From Colias croceus (lineage: Eukaryota; Arthropoda; Insecta; Lepidoptera; Pieridae): a stretch of DNA of 64,000 nt. The stretch lies in contig NC_059556.1 of assembly GCF_905220415.1 (NCBI RefSeq), positions 9,622,501-9,686,500 of the forward strand, written 5' to 3'. Made by a program: the position numbers and the translations under genes. Below, one piece after another: positions 1 to 11,190 of this stretch. How positions within the stretch are numbered: the stretch's first letter is position 1; each line of letters opens with the position of its first letter. Under the pieces are notes generated by a model that worked only from the letters and a program-made list of their open reading frames with translations, was not told where the DNA came from and ran no database searches.

Positions 1-1189
1 TCGTAAAACATTTTGCATGTTATTTCTCAATAATATAAGTGACCTAAATGGGTTTTTATGATACTTAAGGTAAGGTATAAGGTACTTACTGGTATTTTTT
101 TAATGATATGCAGTGGCATAATATATAAATAATTATCTTTATATTAGACGGCTATTATTTTTTGCCATTTCGCTATAAGTTGTTTTATACAGTTTTTAAT
201 ACGAGGAAGTGTATTACAATCTGATACAAAAGCCTTTATAGTACCTACTCAGTGTAATGTATACTCAGTGTATTTAATATTTATTATTTGTGTTTTTTAT
301 TTCCTTAATTAAAATTATAATGGTGCCATTAGCATGTAATGTTTTTTAGGTATAAATTACATAAATAATATTTTGTTACATATTAAGCATAATAATATAG
401 TGTACCATATATGTTAATTTAAGAGATTCAATGTTCACACATTTTTTTTATGGACGTATGTGATATTTTACCAATTTTAAATACCCATATACAATATGAT
501 TAGCCGTGAGAAAACGATAACACGAGTTTCGAAAATATCTCGCCGTGGCAGCACGTCGCGTCGGCCTTCGGTGTGACACCGACCACTTTTACTGTGTTTT
601 TATTCTACATCACACCGAGGTTATTACCAAATATATCTTGAGATACTTTGAATTAATTAATGTGATTGATTTATTATCCAATCAATTAATATTCATAATT
701 ACCTCGTCAAATTAAATATAAGGAATTTAAAATATAGGTACATAAACTACGACCTTCAGGCGGCATACAGGAATCGAATACTGTATAAATTACGAATAAC
801 CAAAAGGGCCATTTGTATAAAATATTATCCGCCCTATTGTTGTCTAAAAGGAAAAGCTTTAATTCGATCGTAATAATATATTTTTAATTTACAGCCAAAC
901 CATTCGCTAAATGAAAGAAGTGTATTGCACCGGAACCGAACGATTTAATAGATAATAATAATATCGATATCAGTGACCTCGCCCGGACGTCCCCCCACTT
1001 CCCCCCTCACGTTACCTTGTGTCAATGACACTTATTCATTTAAAACTAAACGATTGATTATTGGCATACAATATGCATAAAATAAGCTTTAGATTTTAGA
1101 GGACAACTAAATAATCTTGAAAAATGTCAAAGTTATTTTCGGTTTACAACTCGTAAATTTGTCATCCGTAATCATGAGTAATATTTTTA
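1..1189. other. AT-rich noncoding sequence
   Basis: I see no gene, RNA or recognisable repeat here. A short GC-richer patch lies at about 538-580, inside otherwise AT-rich sequence. No open frame has coding character. Confidence 0.6.
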
Positions 1190-1425
1190 ACCGACTTCAA
1201 AAAAAGAGGAGGTTATCAATTCGGCCGGTATGTTTTTTTTTAATGTATGTACACCGATTACTCCGAGGTTTCTAAACCGATTTATGTGATTCTTTTTTTG
1301 TTCGATGCGGGATGGTGTCGAATTGGTCTCATAAAAATTTTATTCGGATAGGCCCAGCAGTTTTTATTTTATGAGCATTTTGTATGTATAATTGTAAATG
1401 TTGCAAGTGCAAGTTTGAAGTCGGT
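1190..1425. mobile_element. Short inverted-repeat element (MITE), ACCGACTTCAAA termini
   Basis: The segment opens with ACCGACTTCAAA and closes with its exact reverse complement, TTTGAAGTCGGT, 236 bp in all. It carries no coding capacity. The left part (an AAAGAGGAGGTT motif followed by T-rich sequence) is shared, with divergence, by 3171-3345 and, on the other strand, about 29040-29125, so it belongs to a dispersed family. That makes a non-autonomous DNA transposon likely. No clear target duplication was found, so the superfamily is unassigned. Confidence 0.6.
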
Positions 1426-3004
1426 CGGTTTTAACTCAGTTATCACTTGTATTCTGAATATTAAAATATATGACATAAAGAGATTGGCCCAATTACCGAT
1501 AAGTTTAATCTTAACATTGAAAGTAAAAGTATAAATAAAGTCACGGTCGAGTGTTGGCACACGAGAAAAGCTGCAGGGTTGATTTTAATTGAGCCATTTA
1601 TATGATTTAAAAACATAATTCACCCTATTGTAATTGTAAATCAGCAATCCGCAGGTCACGGAAATAATTGAAGTTTACAAGAATGGTGTGTGGTTGCAAA
1701 ACTAATCGATTATCTGGCGTTGCTTGTTGCCCCATACGTGGTGTTGCCCCACACGCATTGTGCGGTCCCCGCTGCGTCTGCGCGCAGCACTGGGCGGCGG
1801 CACTTCGTCCGCATTGTGTGTACTTTTGCGAAATCCTAATTCCTTCCCGTCTAGTTGGAAATTCTCAACTATTCATTCATGAACGAATTGTTTTTGAGAG
1901 AGCCAAACGAATATTTATAAAAAATAGAGTAGTAGTTAAAGTAGCGTAATCATTCAATGTGCTTAATGGAAAGAAACTGGAGGCAAAAGATAAGATGTAC
2001 GAATATTTGTATTTTGGTATTGCATGTTGGTATTGCAGATATCTATTGAATAAAGATGAGAAATACGATCGTTAACGATTTAATTCATACTTTTATTACG
2101 TTTAATTAGTTTTGTACGTTATTGTTACGAGCGAGCTCTGTTTTGTTGACGTGGCCCAGATTCGAGTTGACACTGTTTTGAAATCAATATTTTAATTGCG
2201 AAGAGAAACACGAGAAACAAAGCCTTGTGCTTAATTCCGAATAATCAGATATTTATCAGCCAACTAGCCGCCTTGATCGAGAGCCTTCAGTATCGCTTAC
2301 GGACCGTTCACTACGAAAATTATTTACTATTTTAACCGCAATATCGTATTTACATCACGATAATAAGTAAAGGTATGTGAGCTCTATTAAAAAATAAAAA
2401 TATGTGTCACGAACTTTGGGAATATTCGTAGGTAAACATGTCGAATTATTTTTCATACAAAAGACATCAACGGGATTTTGGGCTGCAGCATGTTAACATC
2501 TGCATGATTCATTATTTATAAATAAATAATATAAATGTCTAATTATAATGGTAAAATATATTATATTTTTTACGATAATTTAAAGATTCTACTTCTATAA
2601 GTTAATTTTGGGTATCTCCAAGTTAAGTAAGTATTTAAGTTTCAGTTAATCACCGTAATCACTATTGTATTTGATGAAATAACAATTAGACAAAAACATC
2701 ACAATTGTTTTTACACAATTAGCAAACGGAAAAACCATTAGGTTTCAACTGAATTTAACAATTACAATTTTCAATTCTATTGATTTTGTTAATAACGACA
2801 GAGGGTCGATGAACTCGCCGGGTGATCCCAGGTGTGAGGTGACATTCAGTAAGTGGCAACTTCTATTTCATTTTCCTCAATTTTCATTATAAACAAACGC
2901 CTTATTAAAATAGTGTATACAGTACCTACTTATTATTAATATATTTATATTTTTTTATGTCGTAACTCCGTATGGTATGTAAACTGTAAGCGCGTATAGC
3001 TATA
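1426..3004. other. Noncoding sequence
   Basis: No supported gene. A 93-codon open frame at 1668-1949 has no recognisable domain and looks incidental. The rest is AT-rich with no clear repeat. Confidence 0.55.
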
Positions 3005-3118
3005 CAGGGTTACTTGTAAAATAAATTATCAAAAGTCGTAGAACAATTATTAATGTTGTCGCTTATGATGTTAGCTATCTTGTCCTGCGAGGTTGCCGGT
3101 GTTTTACAACTAACCCTG
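3005..3118. mobile_element. Small TA-flanked inverted-repeat element (MITE)
   Basis: CAGGGTTACTTGTAAAA at the left end pairs with TTTTACAACTAACCCTG at the right end with one mismatch. Both ends are flanked by TATA, as expected of an element that duplicates TA (Tc1/mariner superfamily habit). It is about 114 bp and noncoding. The superfamily call is inferred from the TA flanks only. Confidence 0.6.
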
Positions 3119-3170
3119 TATATTCTGTAGTTGTGTTAAATCGATATAATTTTATGAAGTGTTTTCAATC

Positions 3171-3345
3171 AACTACAAAGAAATGAGGAGGTTCTCGATT
3201 CGACTGTATTTTTTGTGTTTTTTACCTCAGAACTTTTGAATGGGTAAACCGTTTCTGATGATTATTTTTTTTATTTGAAAGCTCTCCGATTGGTCCCATT
3301 TTAATTTTGTTTTGTTCTGATCGTTTAAAGGCGGTTTTGTATGTT
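3171..3345 (+). repeat. Divergent copy of the 1190-1425 repeat family
   Basis: It shares the GAGGAGGTT motif, then a T-rich stretch and a segment like TTTCTGATGATT followed by poly-T, in the same order as the 1190-1425 element. The terminal inverted repeats are not recognisable, so this is an old or partial copy. Confidence 0.45.
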
Positions 3346-3733
3346 AAAAAATAATTATCAACATTTCAGTAGGTGTCAATGTCAAACAATAACGCGGCGC
3401 TCCGCTGGCCGCTCGGCGCGCGCGGGCGCAGTAGCGCGCCGCTGCGAGCGTTACTCAACTCCTTTCGCTTTCAGTGACTCACTGACCGCATAACACTCAG
3501 ATGCGTATACATTATAACCGACTTTGCTCTCGTTTCAACTATGCTTCCAATTGTATGGAAATTGGAAACCAGTACAGCCCCTGATTACGATTATTATTTC
3601 GTCTTGTTAATAACATTTTAAAAAATCCGCAATATTAGTTTCTTGTAGTCGTTTTACTAATTACACATATTTTAATAAAAATATATTTTCAGACAATTTT
3701 CTATAATTTTTATATACACAATATAATATTTTC
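3346..3733. other. Noncoding sequence with a GC-rich islet
   Basis: About 70 bp at 3393-3460 are extremely CpG-rich (runs of GCGC and CGCG) inside AT-rich DNA. There is no open frame or splice context that makes it an exon. The stretch ends at the oligo-T of the LINE that follows. Confidence 0.5.
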
Positions 3734-4054
3734 TTTTTTTTTTTTTTTTTTTTTTTTTATTTAATTAAGGTAAGCCAACAGTTGTTTACATCAACACATA
3801 CATACAGAAACAATAACACAAAATAACTTATATAAATGCAACAGCTACTTAAAGGCTAACACCACATGCAAGATAATAAAAACAAAACGGTTATGAAAAC
3901 AAACAAGGCAGTTACTTAGTACTTACAATACAGTTAGTTTACATCTTAAGTTTAAACAAAAAAAAAAAAGATTTCAAAAATAATTTTCTTAATAATCTAA
4001 ATTGGATTAACATTATGACATTATGAATGAAATTATATTATAAGCTCAATGATT

Positions 4055-6940
4055 TTAAATTAAATTAATAAAGTGTTCATAGATTTTATTCAGGAACAAT
4101 CTATGGCTATCAAAATTAATATCTGTTACATCACTACACTCATTCAAAATTTTAAACATTCTTAGAAGTGGCGAATTAGTACCAAGAACAGTTCTTCGTA
4201 ATGGAGGGTAAAAAGGTGTAATACAGCTACGGGGATACCTATATGGCACGCGAAATCTAATTTGACTCAACAAACCGGGACAGTCAATTTTATTTCTTAC
4301 AAGTTTGAATAAGAAAGATGCATCAATAATGTTGTATCTAACATGCAAAGCACGCATTTTAAAATAGTTAAGACGCGACTTATATGAAGGTAGTTGTCTA
4401 AGCTTCCCAACAGAAAATGCTAAGTGCCATAGAAATCTTTTTTGTACTCTTTCTAGTCTTAGCATGTGAGTAGAATAGTGGGGTCTCCATACGGAACTAC
4501 AATATTCCAGGCTGCTTCGTACCAAGCAGTTGTATAAAATAATTTTTGTTCGGCCCATACTAAAATTTTTCGTATTACGTAATACGAACCCAAGCATTTG
4601 GGACGCTTTTTTCGTTACGTTCTCAATATGTGGTACAAAAGTTACTGATTTATCAAACAGGACACCGAGGTCCTTTATTGTGTCTACTTCCTGCACTACA
4701 TGGCTTCCAATATAATATTTTGACTGCACTACAGAGTTCTTTCTAGAAAATTTTAGATGGTAACATTTTTTTGGGTTCAACTGCATATTATTGAGTGCAC
4801 ACCATTGAATAAGCCGATTTAGATCTTCCTGTAGGAGACCGGTATCACTTGGTTTATCGATTTTTATGGCAAATTTAAGATCATCTGCATACAGAAAAGC
4901 CTCTGAGAAAGAAAAACAGCATGGCAAATCATTAACATAAATGTTGAAAAGGATTGGCGCTAAATGGGATCCTTGCGGAGCACCAGACGTAACATGATGG
5001 ACATCGGATGCAAAGCCATTTACGACAACGACAAATTCTCGGTTTGTTAAGTACGATTGTAGCCAATGTAAAAACGAGCCAGTAACTCCATAAGCCGAAA
5101 GTTTCTGTAATAGTATGGAATGGGAAATTTTGTCAAAAGCTTTACTAAAATCTGTGTAGATCACATCGAACTGCTTATTCTCATCAACACATTGCACTAG
5201 CGATTCAGTAAAGGACAATAAATTTGTTGTTGTAGATCTTGAACGAATAAAGCCATGTTGTTGATCACTCAGATATTGCCTGAAGTGTCGTTGAATAAAA
5301 GGACAGATTAAAGATTCAAAAACCTTGGCAAATGTAGAGAGGATCGAAATCGGTCTATAATTTGAGATAAATTTTTTTTTATCAGATTTGTGAACAGGCA
5401 CAACATTGGCTTTTTTCCATTCCTGTGGAAAGGAACCTGAAATTAGAGATTTGTTATAAATCATTACTAATGGAGCAGCCAAAGCCGAAGCAGTAGAAGA
5501 AATAAATAGAGGAGGGATACCATCAGGACCCGCTCCCTTATTAACGTTCAAAGATTTTAAAGTTTTCAAAACACAATCCTTATCCAATGTTGGACCTGTA
5601 AGACACTGACCACCTACATTGATAAAGCTGAGAGAGGACAAATCATTGCTCGAGGAATCCTCGCCTTTGGGTGTGTATACAGAAGAAAAATAAGACGCAA
5701 ACAGGTTACATATAGTTGAACCATCGGATGAGGTAGTATCTCCGTCAGTCATAGTTATGGGATATGCGCTAGATCCACCACGCTTGGCCTTGATGTGTGT
5801 CCAAAATATTTTTGGATTTTTGGTTATTTCCGCTTCAATATTTTTCATATAACTATTGTATAGATCCTTTGCCAGGTTTTGACATCTTTTAGATATCAAA
5901 TTCAATTCGATTTTATCCATAGAATTTTTATAAGATTTATATCGTAGTCTTAATTTGTTTTTTTCTTTTAATGATCGTATTAGTGCTTTATTAAACCAAG
6001 GTGGATACTGGCTGGCTAATGATTTACGGTACGGTACAAATTGATTTATTAAACTGTGTAAAATTTCATAAAAAATCTGAAGCATACTATCTACATCACG
6101 TTCCTCAAAGAGACTAGCCCAGTCTATATCATATAATCTCTCTACGATTTTGTCATAATCGGCTTTATGATAGTTTCTTCTTTTGGCCAGATTATTGTAA
6201 GGAAGCTTAATTTCTTTAGTCAGTGACATATTTATAATGAGAGGAGGGTGCAATGGATCTACTGTTGTTAAGAAATAATCGGATTCAGCAACTGATAAGG
6301 TGCGTAGCGACGATAAAACAAGGTCTAATATACGATCGGAAATGTTTTTGATGTTATTATATTGATTTAATATATTGACATTCAGAAAGTCCAAGAAGGT
6401 TTGATAAATTTTAGGAATAGAATCGCTTGCACAATCAGAAGTCCAGTTAATTTTTCCTAAATTAAAGTCACCTATTATACACAAGGGGATATCAGTTGAT
6501 TCTATAACTTTATTGCAATTATCAATGAAATGCTCTATAAGAGATAAACAAACAGGGGGAGGGAGATAAACTGCACAGAAAATTAGTTTGTTCATCGTGT
6601 AGGTTGGCAAATCTATAGTTATCCATAGATCTTCACATTTACTTTGCCATATTTCAACACGATTGGAGTTGAATTTTCTTAATACAGCGATTAATACCCC
6701 ACCACCATCTTTAGTGTGGTGAAAGCCAGAAGAATCCCTATCTCGGCGATAGACCACATACCGATCATCAAAAAGCTCACTGCTAAGAACTCCACTATTA
6801 AGCCAGGTTTCAGTTAGTATAATTATGTCATAATTTATGCAGCATAGATTGCAGTAAAAAGAATTTGTTTTAGTTCTGAGACCTCTACAATTTTGATAAT
6901 AAATACTTAAACTATTGAATGTTAATGAAACAAGAGTGTC
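4055..6940 (-). CDS. LINE ORF2: endonuclease and reverse transcriptase
   Basis: This protein nicks the target and copies the element RNA. The frame is open from 6940, giving about 960 codons, but has no early ATG; the first in-frame codon usable as an alternative start is a GTG at 6757. The N-terminal endonuclease begins with YYQNCRGLRTK, then ILTETWL, DGGGVLIAV and GDFNLGKINW. The reverse transcriptase follows: KGAGPDGIPP, NYRPISILS, DFSKAFDKISH, SGAPQGSHLAPILF and the catalytic LYADDLKFA. The C-terminal region holds SLEYCSSVW and LERVQKRFL, usual in Jockey-group LINEs. RNase H motifs are absent. The lack of an ATG next to a nearby ORF1 stop suggests termination-reinitiation or a mutated start; the sequence cannot decide between them. 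The catalytic residues visible to me are intact. Confidence 0.85.
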   Translation of the reverse strand, partial: DTLVSLTFNSLSIYYQNCRGLRTKTNSFYCNLCCINYDIIILTETWLNSGVLSSELFDDRYVVYRRDRDSSGFHHTKDGGGVLIAVLRKFNSNRVEIWQSKCEDLWITIDLPTYTMNKLIFCAVYLPPPVCLSLIEHFIDNCNKVIESTDIPLCIIGDFNLGKINWTSDCASDSIPKIYQTFLDFLNVNILNQYNNIKNISDRILDLVLSSLRTLSVAESDYFLTTVDPLHPPLIINMSLTKEIKLPYNNLAKRRNYHKADYDKIVERLYDIDWASLFEERDVDSMLQIFYEILHSLINQFVPYRKSLASQYPPWFNKALIRSLKEKNKLRLRYKSYKNSMDKIELNLISKRCQNLAKDLYNSYMKNIEAEITKNPKIFWTHIKAKRGGSSAYPITMTDGDTTSSDGSTICNLFASYFSSVYTPKGEDSSSNDLSSLSFINVGGQCLTGPTLDKDCVLKTLKSLNVNKGAGPDGIPPLFISSTASALAAPLVMIYNKSLISGSFPQEWKKANVVPVHKSDKKKFISNYRPISILSTFAKVFESLICPFIQRHFRQYLSDQQHGFIRSRSTTTNLLSFTESLVQCVDENKQFDVIYTDFSKAFDKISHSILLQKLSAYGVTGSFLHWLQSYLTNREFVVVVNGFASDVHHVTSGAPQGSHLAPILFNIYVNDLPCCFSFSEAFLYADDLKFAIKIDKPSDTGLLQEDLNRLIQWCALNNMQLNPKKCYHLKFSRKNSVVQSKYYIGSHVVQEVDTIKDLGVLFDKSVTFVPHIENVTKKASQMLGFVLRNTKNFSMGRTKIILYNCLVRSSLEYCSSVWRPHYSTHMLRLERVQKRFLWHLAFSVGKLRQLPSYKSRLNYFKMRALHVRYNIIDASFLFKLVRNKIDCPGLLSQIRFRVPYRYPRSCITPFYPPLRRTVLGTNSPLLRMFKILNECSDVTDINFDSHRLFLNKIYEHFINLI

Positions 6941-6979
6941 TTACGCATGCTAAAGAGATAACGTTTTAATATTTTTAAT

Positions 6980-8044
6980 CTATTTTAATTTACTTAGACT
7001 GTTCTTGTTCTTAATTACCACATATTCAGTGCCTTCGCTTTTCCTAACAAAAATTTTACCGTTTCTTATCCAGACAAACTTATAGCCTATTTCCTTGGCC
7101 TTGATTCTTGTAGCTGCATGCAAAACCTTGTTTGCTGGGGATAGATGTTCCACAACGTAGACTGGCGATTTCTTCGCGGAGTATCCCAGATGAGCAGAAT
7201 TAAGTTTCTCTTGAGGGTTGTTTTGGTTAAATTTAATTACTGCAGCAAGAATTTGATCACGGAGCCTGGTTGAAGCAAGTTGCACCACTACAGAACGCGG
7301 ACGAGTACTGGATGTATTGATTTTGGCCACACGTGAGCAATGAAATATATCCTTCTCTTGGATTGGACAATTTATTATTTGACCCAGCTGATTGATTGTA
7401 TTGATAAGGTTCTCATTTTTGTTTTCAGGAAGGCATTGTATCTCTAAGTTGTTCGAGCGCGACTGTTGTTCTATGTTATTAATACGTATAGAGAGGTTCT
7501 CGATTGAAGATTTTAGCTCACTATTTTCTGTTTCCAATCTCTTTATTAATTCAGTAGAAGACTTTTGCATCCTTTCGATTTCTTCAAATTTTGCATTCAT
7601 AAATTGCATTGATTGTATGATTTCTTTCATTTCGTCTCTGACTGGTATAAGTTCTTTTTGAATTGTGGAGGTAATGGTGCTATTTAGTTGCGCTTGAATC
7701 TCGCTGAATTCCAGTCTGATTATATTTTGGATAGTAGAATGTAATTCTTCATAATGTGGTGACGGAGGTGACGGAGACCCAGTAGCTTGTCTTTTATTTC
7801 CTCTAATCATGTTAATGTTACGTGAAATAGGCGTTGAGTCATTCTTAAAAATTTTTGGTGTTTTATTTAAGCAACAAGGGCATTTCCATATTTTATTAGT
7901 ATTCGATTTATTTGGAGATTCTTTTAAGGATAAACATGCATAATGATAATATTTTCCACAGGACGTACATTTTATATGTTTCTGGTTTGCATCTGTATCA
8001 CTTTCATTAGTACAACATCCCCACACTTCAGAACTCCCCGACAT
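6980..8044 (-). CDS. LINE ORF1: PHD-like finger, coiled coil and nucleic-acid-binding domain
   Basis: This 354-residue ORF1 product presumably binds the element RNA and helps form the transposition particle. Residues about 10-60 form a Cys/His zinc finger of PHD type (CC, then CTSCGKYYHYAC, then WKCPCC). Residues about 100-200 are rich in Glu, Ile and Leu heptads and look like a coiled coil (for example SSIENLSIRINNIEQQ). The C-terminal 150 residues have the arrangement of L1-like ORF1 RNA-binding regions. In my judgement they also resemble the family that includes the baculovirus FP protein; this needs a profile search. The ATG at 8044 is the first of the open frame. The stop lies 39 bases before the ORF2 frame opens. 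Confidence 0.8.
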   Translation of the reverse strand: MSGSSEVWGCCTNESDTDANQKHIKCTSCGKYYHYACLSLKESPNKSNTNKIWKCPCCLNKTPKIFKNDSTPISRNINMIRGNKRQATGSPSPPSPHYEELHSTIQNIIRLEFSEIQAQLNSTITSTIQKELIPVRDEMKEIIQSMQFMNAKFEEIERMQKSSTELIKRLETENSELKSSIENLSIRINNIEQQSRSNNLEIQCLPENKNENLINTINQLGQIINCPIQEKDIFHCSRVAKINTSSTRPRSVVVQLASTRLRDQILAAVIKFNQNNPQEKLNSAHLGYSAKKSPVYVVEHLSPANKVLHAATRIKAKEIGYKFVWIRNGKIFVRKSEGTEYVVIKNKNSLSKLK

Positions 8045-9683
8045 ACTACTTAGTTTTATTTAATGTCCAATGAAATAATAAGTAAGTACAGGAAACAACA
8101 AAAATTGCACCAAGAACCTCTGAGAGGTTGAATCAGTTAGGCATAAAACAATCTTCGTACTCGCCTATTAATCTTTGAAACTCATTAGCAGCGTGAGTCA
8201 TACGGTGTGGACGCATGCGAATCTATTCCTTACGCACTATAATAATTAACCGTGCGACTTGCGAGAGCTGCGTGCCACTACGCTTAAAAATGACAAGTCA
8301 TGTACGTACCGGTGAATAGCTGCAAGTTATAACTTAATTATTTGTAGTCTGCTTACATTTATAAGAACAATAGTTTTCATGTACTATTCTTATAATTCAC
8401 TTCACTACTATATGCTTAACACTTTGTATTAGTTTTTATTTGCTTACTAGCGTTGAAATAATTATAAATTCGAAATAATCACGGAGCAAAATCAAACGTA
8501 TCGTAACCGTTAGAGCGTACGGGGAACGATGACTTTAAAGATAGAATGATAGTCACGTTTAAGATTTGACGTGATTGTTTTTCTCGCTTTGTTTAATCAC
8601 ATAATACTGATTTTATCTTCATTTCATGTCAATTTTATGAAAGCAAAAAAGTGCGGTTTGAAGCAAGACTTTATATGGCGGAAGCCATTTAAATATTTGT
8701 TAGTAGTTGTCAATTTTTTATCCAACTGAAGCCAGTTTCTAACCGCTCGCGCTGGTCTGCACATTACCTTGTGACATAATCCTTGAAATAATATTATAAC
8801 ATAATATTTGGGAACTATTTAATGATGTCAACAAAATTTGATGGCATTATACTCGAGTATTTGATTAATTTATTGATTCAATTTATTTACAACTTTGGTA
8901 TGCAATTATCCTCAACAAATAACATTAACATTGATTCAAGACACGCAAATAGATTGTTTCCACTCTAAATATATTTTCAGTGGAACATAAATATGTTTGC
9001 ATAACCGTACAGCGCGAGCGGTTGCGCTAAGCGCCCGCGCCGTTTCGATCATAATTTCCAATAAAAACAGCTATCAATGACTTCTAAACGTTAATTACAT
9101 TTTACGTTTTATTATAAAGGTTAATGTATCGCTACGAACACACAAAAGGTCAAACAAAATGAGTTGGCTGAAAGATGATGTATGGACATTTAAATATTAG
9201 ATTTACGAGTGAAGGCTATTTCAATAAATATATTCCATAATTACTTCACTTAAAGACAAAAATAAGCATTAAAGCAGTTTATTGCACATAATAATTGCAG
9301 AGCATACAAACCGAATAACATAATTTAATGGCCTCTGCTTCGCCGTTTACTCGTTTAATGTTATATATCCACATTGCGTTGTTCATAATTATCGTGAACT
9401 ATTTGCGCGGTGAAAGGAAATTGGCGATTTAAAACTTGAATATTTTGTAATTTCATTTAATATATGTAATTGTATCGCGCAAGGTTGACAACTTCGTCTC
9501 AATTCTCTTAATTCGGTTTAAAGTATACAGACGACAATACACAAAATACAAATAAGGCAGACTTTGCAGAATGAAAATATTGACATGCAAGCGTATGTAG
9601 GACAATATACTGGTTCATGATAAAAAAATACCAACTTGCGTAACGGATATTTTTATTCGGTTTCTGACGTGTGACCAGTTCCT
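8045..9683. other. Possible LINE 5' UTR, then noncoding sequence
   Basis: The first 150-250 bases are probably the 5' UTR of the minus-strand LINE; the boundary is not visible. The rest is AT-rich with small GC-richer patches at about 8745-8765 and 9007-9045. An 85-codon frame at 9508-9765 overlaps the next element and has no support. Confidence 0.45.
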
Positions 9684-10294
9684 GGGGCCTTAGCCAAACG
9701 GCAAAACGCCAAGGAATAGAATACGCTATCGATAGAAATTGACATAAGCGTATGATGTTTTGCATAAGGATTCGGTCACCCTACCAACGACAACGACGAC
9801 CACGAACAAAATTTTCATCCAGTCGCAATTAAATAAAATTGTGCAAAACACAATTAAAAATGAAATTTAAGAATTTCCTGTCGTATTGGTGTTTGGAAAA
9901 AAAAATTTTGAGATCAATGGATAAACAAACAGGTTTTTCATAGAAACGGTGGCTCCTAGAAAAAAATGTATTTAACCTTTTTTATAGATAATTAGATTAT
10001 ATACAATTTTGGTTCAGGTGATTGTATGATAAACTTACCGTCTCGGCGAAAATCGCAAAAAACCCTATTTCTTTTTATTAATTGACCTCGAATTTTTTTA
10101 TTCCTGAGTACCAGAATGACGGGAGATTTTAATATTGATTTTGAACAAATTTCGGCAAGATTGGAACTTTTGTCGTGGTCGTCTGCGTCGTTGGTAGTGT
10201 GATCGAACCATTACCAAAATGTCATGAGCTTATGTCAATAATTAGCGTTAGCAGTTTCTATTCCATGGCGTTACGTACGTTTGTCTAAGGCCCC
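9684..10294. mobile_element. Inverted-repeat element of 611 bp (MITE), GGGGCCTTAG termini
   Basis: The left end GGGGCCTTAGCCAAACG matches the reverse complement of the right end with one mismatch. The imperfect inverted similarity extends about 120 bases inward on each side, including GACAACGACGACCACGA on the left and TCGTGGTCGTCTGCGTCGTT on the right. There is no coding capacity. It is a non-autonomous DNA transposon or foldback; the superfamily is not assigned because no target duplication is clear. Confidence 0.6.
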
Positions 10295-10850
10295 TGATCT
10301 ACTTGTCAAGTCCTAAAGCGAGTTAATTGATGTGTAACAATCATAAGCTAATGCGACCTTCGTCTACACTTACAAACAGTAAGCACTAATTACAAAAAAA
10401 AAATATTTTAATTTAAGATAAAAAATTACAACCTTCAAATTATGTAGCATTTTTAATGACTTTTTTTTTGTTTTAATATTAGTAAAAACTAAAATGCTTC
10501 TTATTATGCTATGTTTTATATCTACATGTAAAAAATAATAAATTTTTACACAAAATGATTTTTAACTTGTAGTTTTGAAAGTATGACACAGACAAAAATT
10601 TACCTTACCGCATGAAGTTAAACATGCACACTCTTAGATGTAGGTACTAGGTACTAATACGTCAAACATTTCTTTAATTTTATTACCTATAATAATCTAC
10701 ATATTATATTATGTTTAATATTACTAATTTCTAATTCGTGACCATTATTATTAAAACTTCTTGCAAGACACAAATTTGACTTTTTCATGAATGGCATATT
10801 ACGTTTAAGTTTATGTTTATGTTTTTAGTAAAATTAAGATTATCGTTTAA
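10295..10850. other. AT-rich noncoding sequence
   Basis: Homopolymer-rich intergenic DNA with no recognisable gene or repeat. Confidence 0.5.
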
Positions 10851-11020
10851 TCTTATACATAAAAATGAATCGCAAAATGTGTTGGTAAGCGCATAACTCG
10901 AGAACGGCTGAACCGATTTCGATAATTCTTTTTTTATTATATTTATTAAAGTACGAGGATGGATCTTATGTAGAGAAAACGTAAACATGTACCACGGGCG
11001 AAGCCGGGGCGGACCGCTAG
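10851..11020 (+). mobile_element. Helitron-like element, copy 1 of a head-to-tail pair
   Basis: It starts TCTTATACATAAAAATG after a host A and ends with the GC-rich terminus CGGGGCGGACCGCTAG. TC start, CTAG end and a subterminal GC-rich segment fit the non-autonomous Lep1-like Helitrons of Lepidoptera. It is 170 bp and noncoding. The next copy starts at the very next base. Confidence 0.7.
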
Positions 11021-11190
11021 TCTATAATATAAAAATGAATCGCAAAATGTGTTGGTAAGCGCATAACTCGAGAACAACTGAACCGATTTCGATAATTCTT
11101 TTTTTATTACATTTCTTGAAGTACGAGGATGGTTCTTATGGAGAGAAAACGTAAAAATGTACCACGGGCGAAGCCGGGGCGGACCGCTAG
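11021..11190 (+). mobile_element. Helitron-like element, copy 2 of a head-to-tail pair
   Basis: Also 170 bp and nearly identical to copy 1, differing by a handful of substitutions. It begins TCTATAATATAAAAATG and ends GCGGACCGCTAG, followed by T. Its 5' neighbour is the terminal G of copy 1, not the A expected for independent insertion into an AT dinucleotide. Confidence 0.7.

Larger units (their letters stand above)
3734..8044 (-). mobile_element. CR1/Jockey-group non-LTR retrotransposon (LINE), nearly complete
   Basis: On the minus strand the order is ORF1, a 39-base gap, ORF2, a 3' UTR of about 300 bases and an oligo-A tail (T-run at 3734-3758). Both ORFs are open throughout, so the copy is fairly young. 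The element has an apurinic-type endonuclease and a reverse transcriptase but no RNase H domain. The 5' end was not fixed: a 5' UTR probably extends beyond 8044, perhaps to about 8.2-8.3 kb. I found no convincing target-site duplication. Clade placement (CR1, Daphne or related Jockey-group lineage) is inferred from motif style. Confidence 0.85.
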
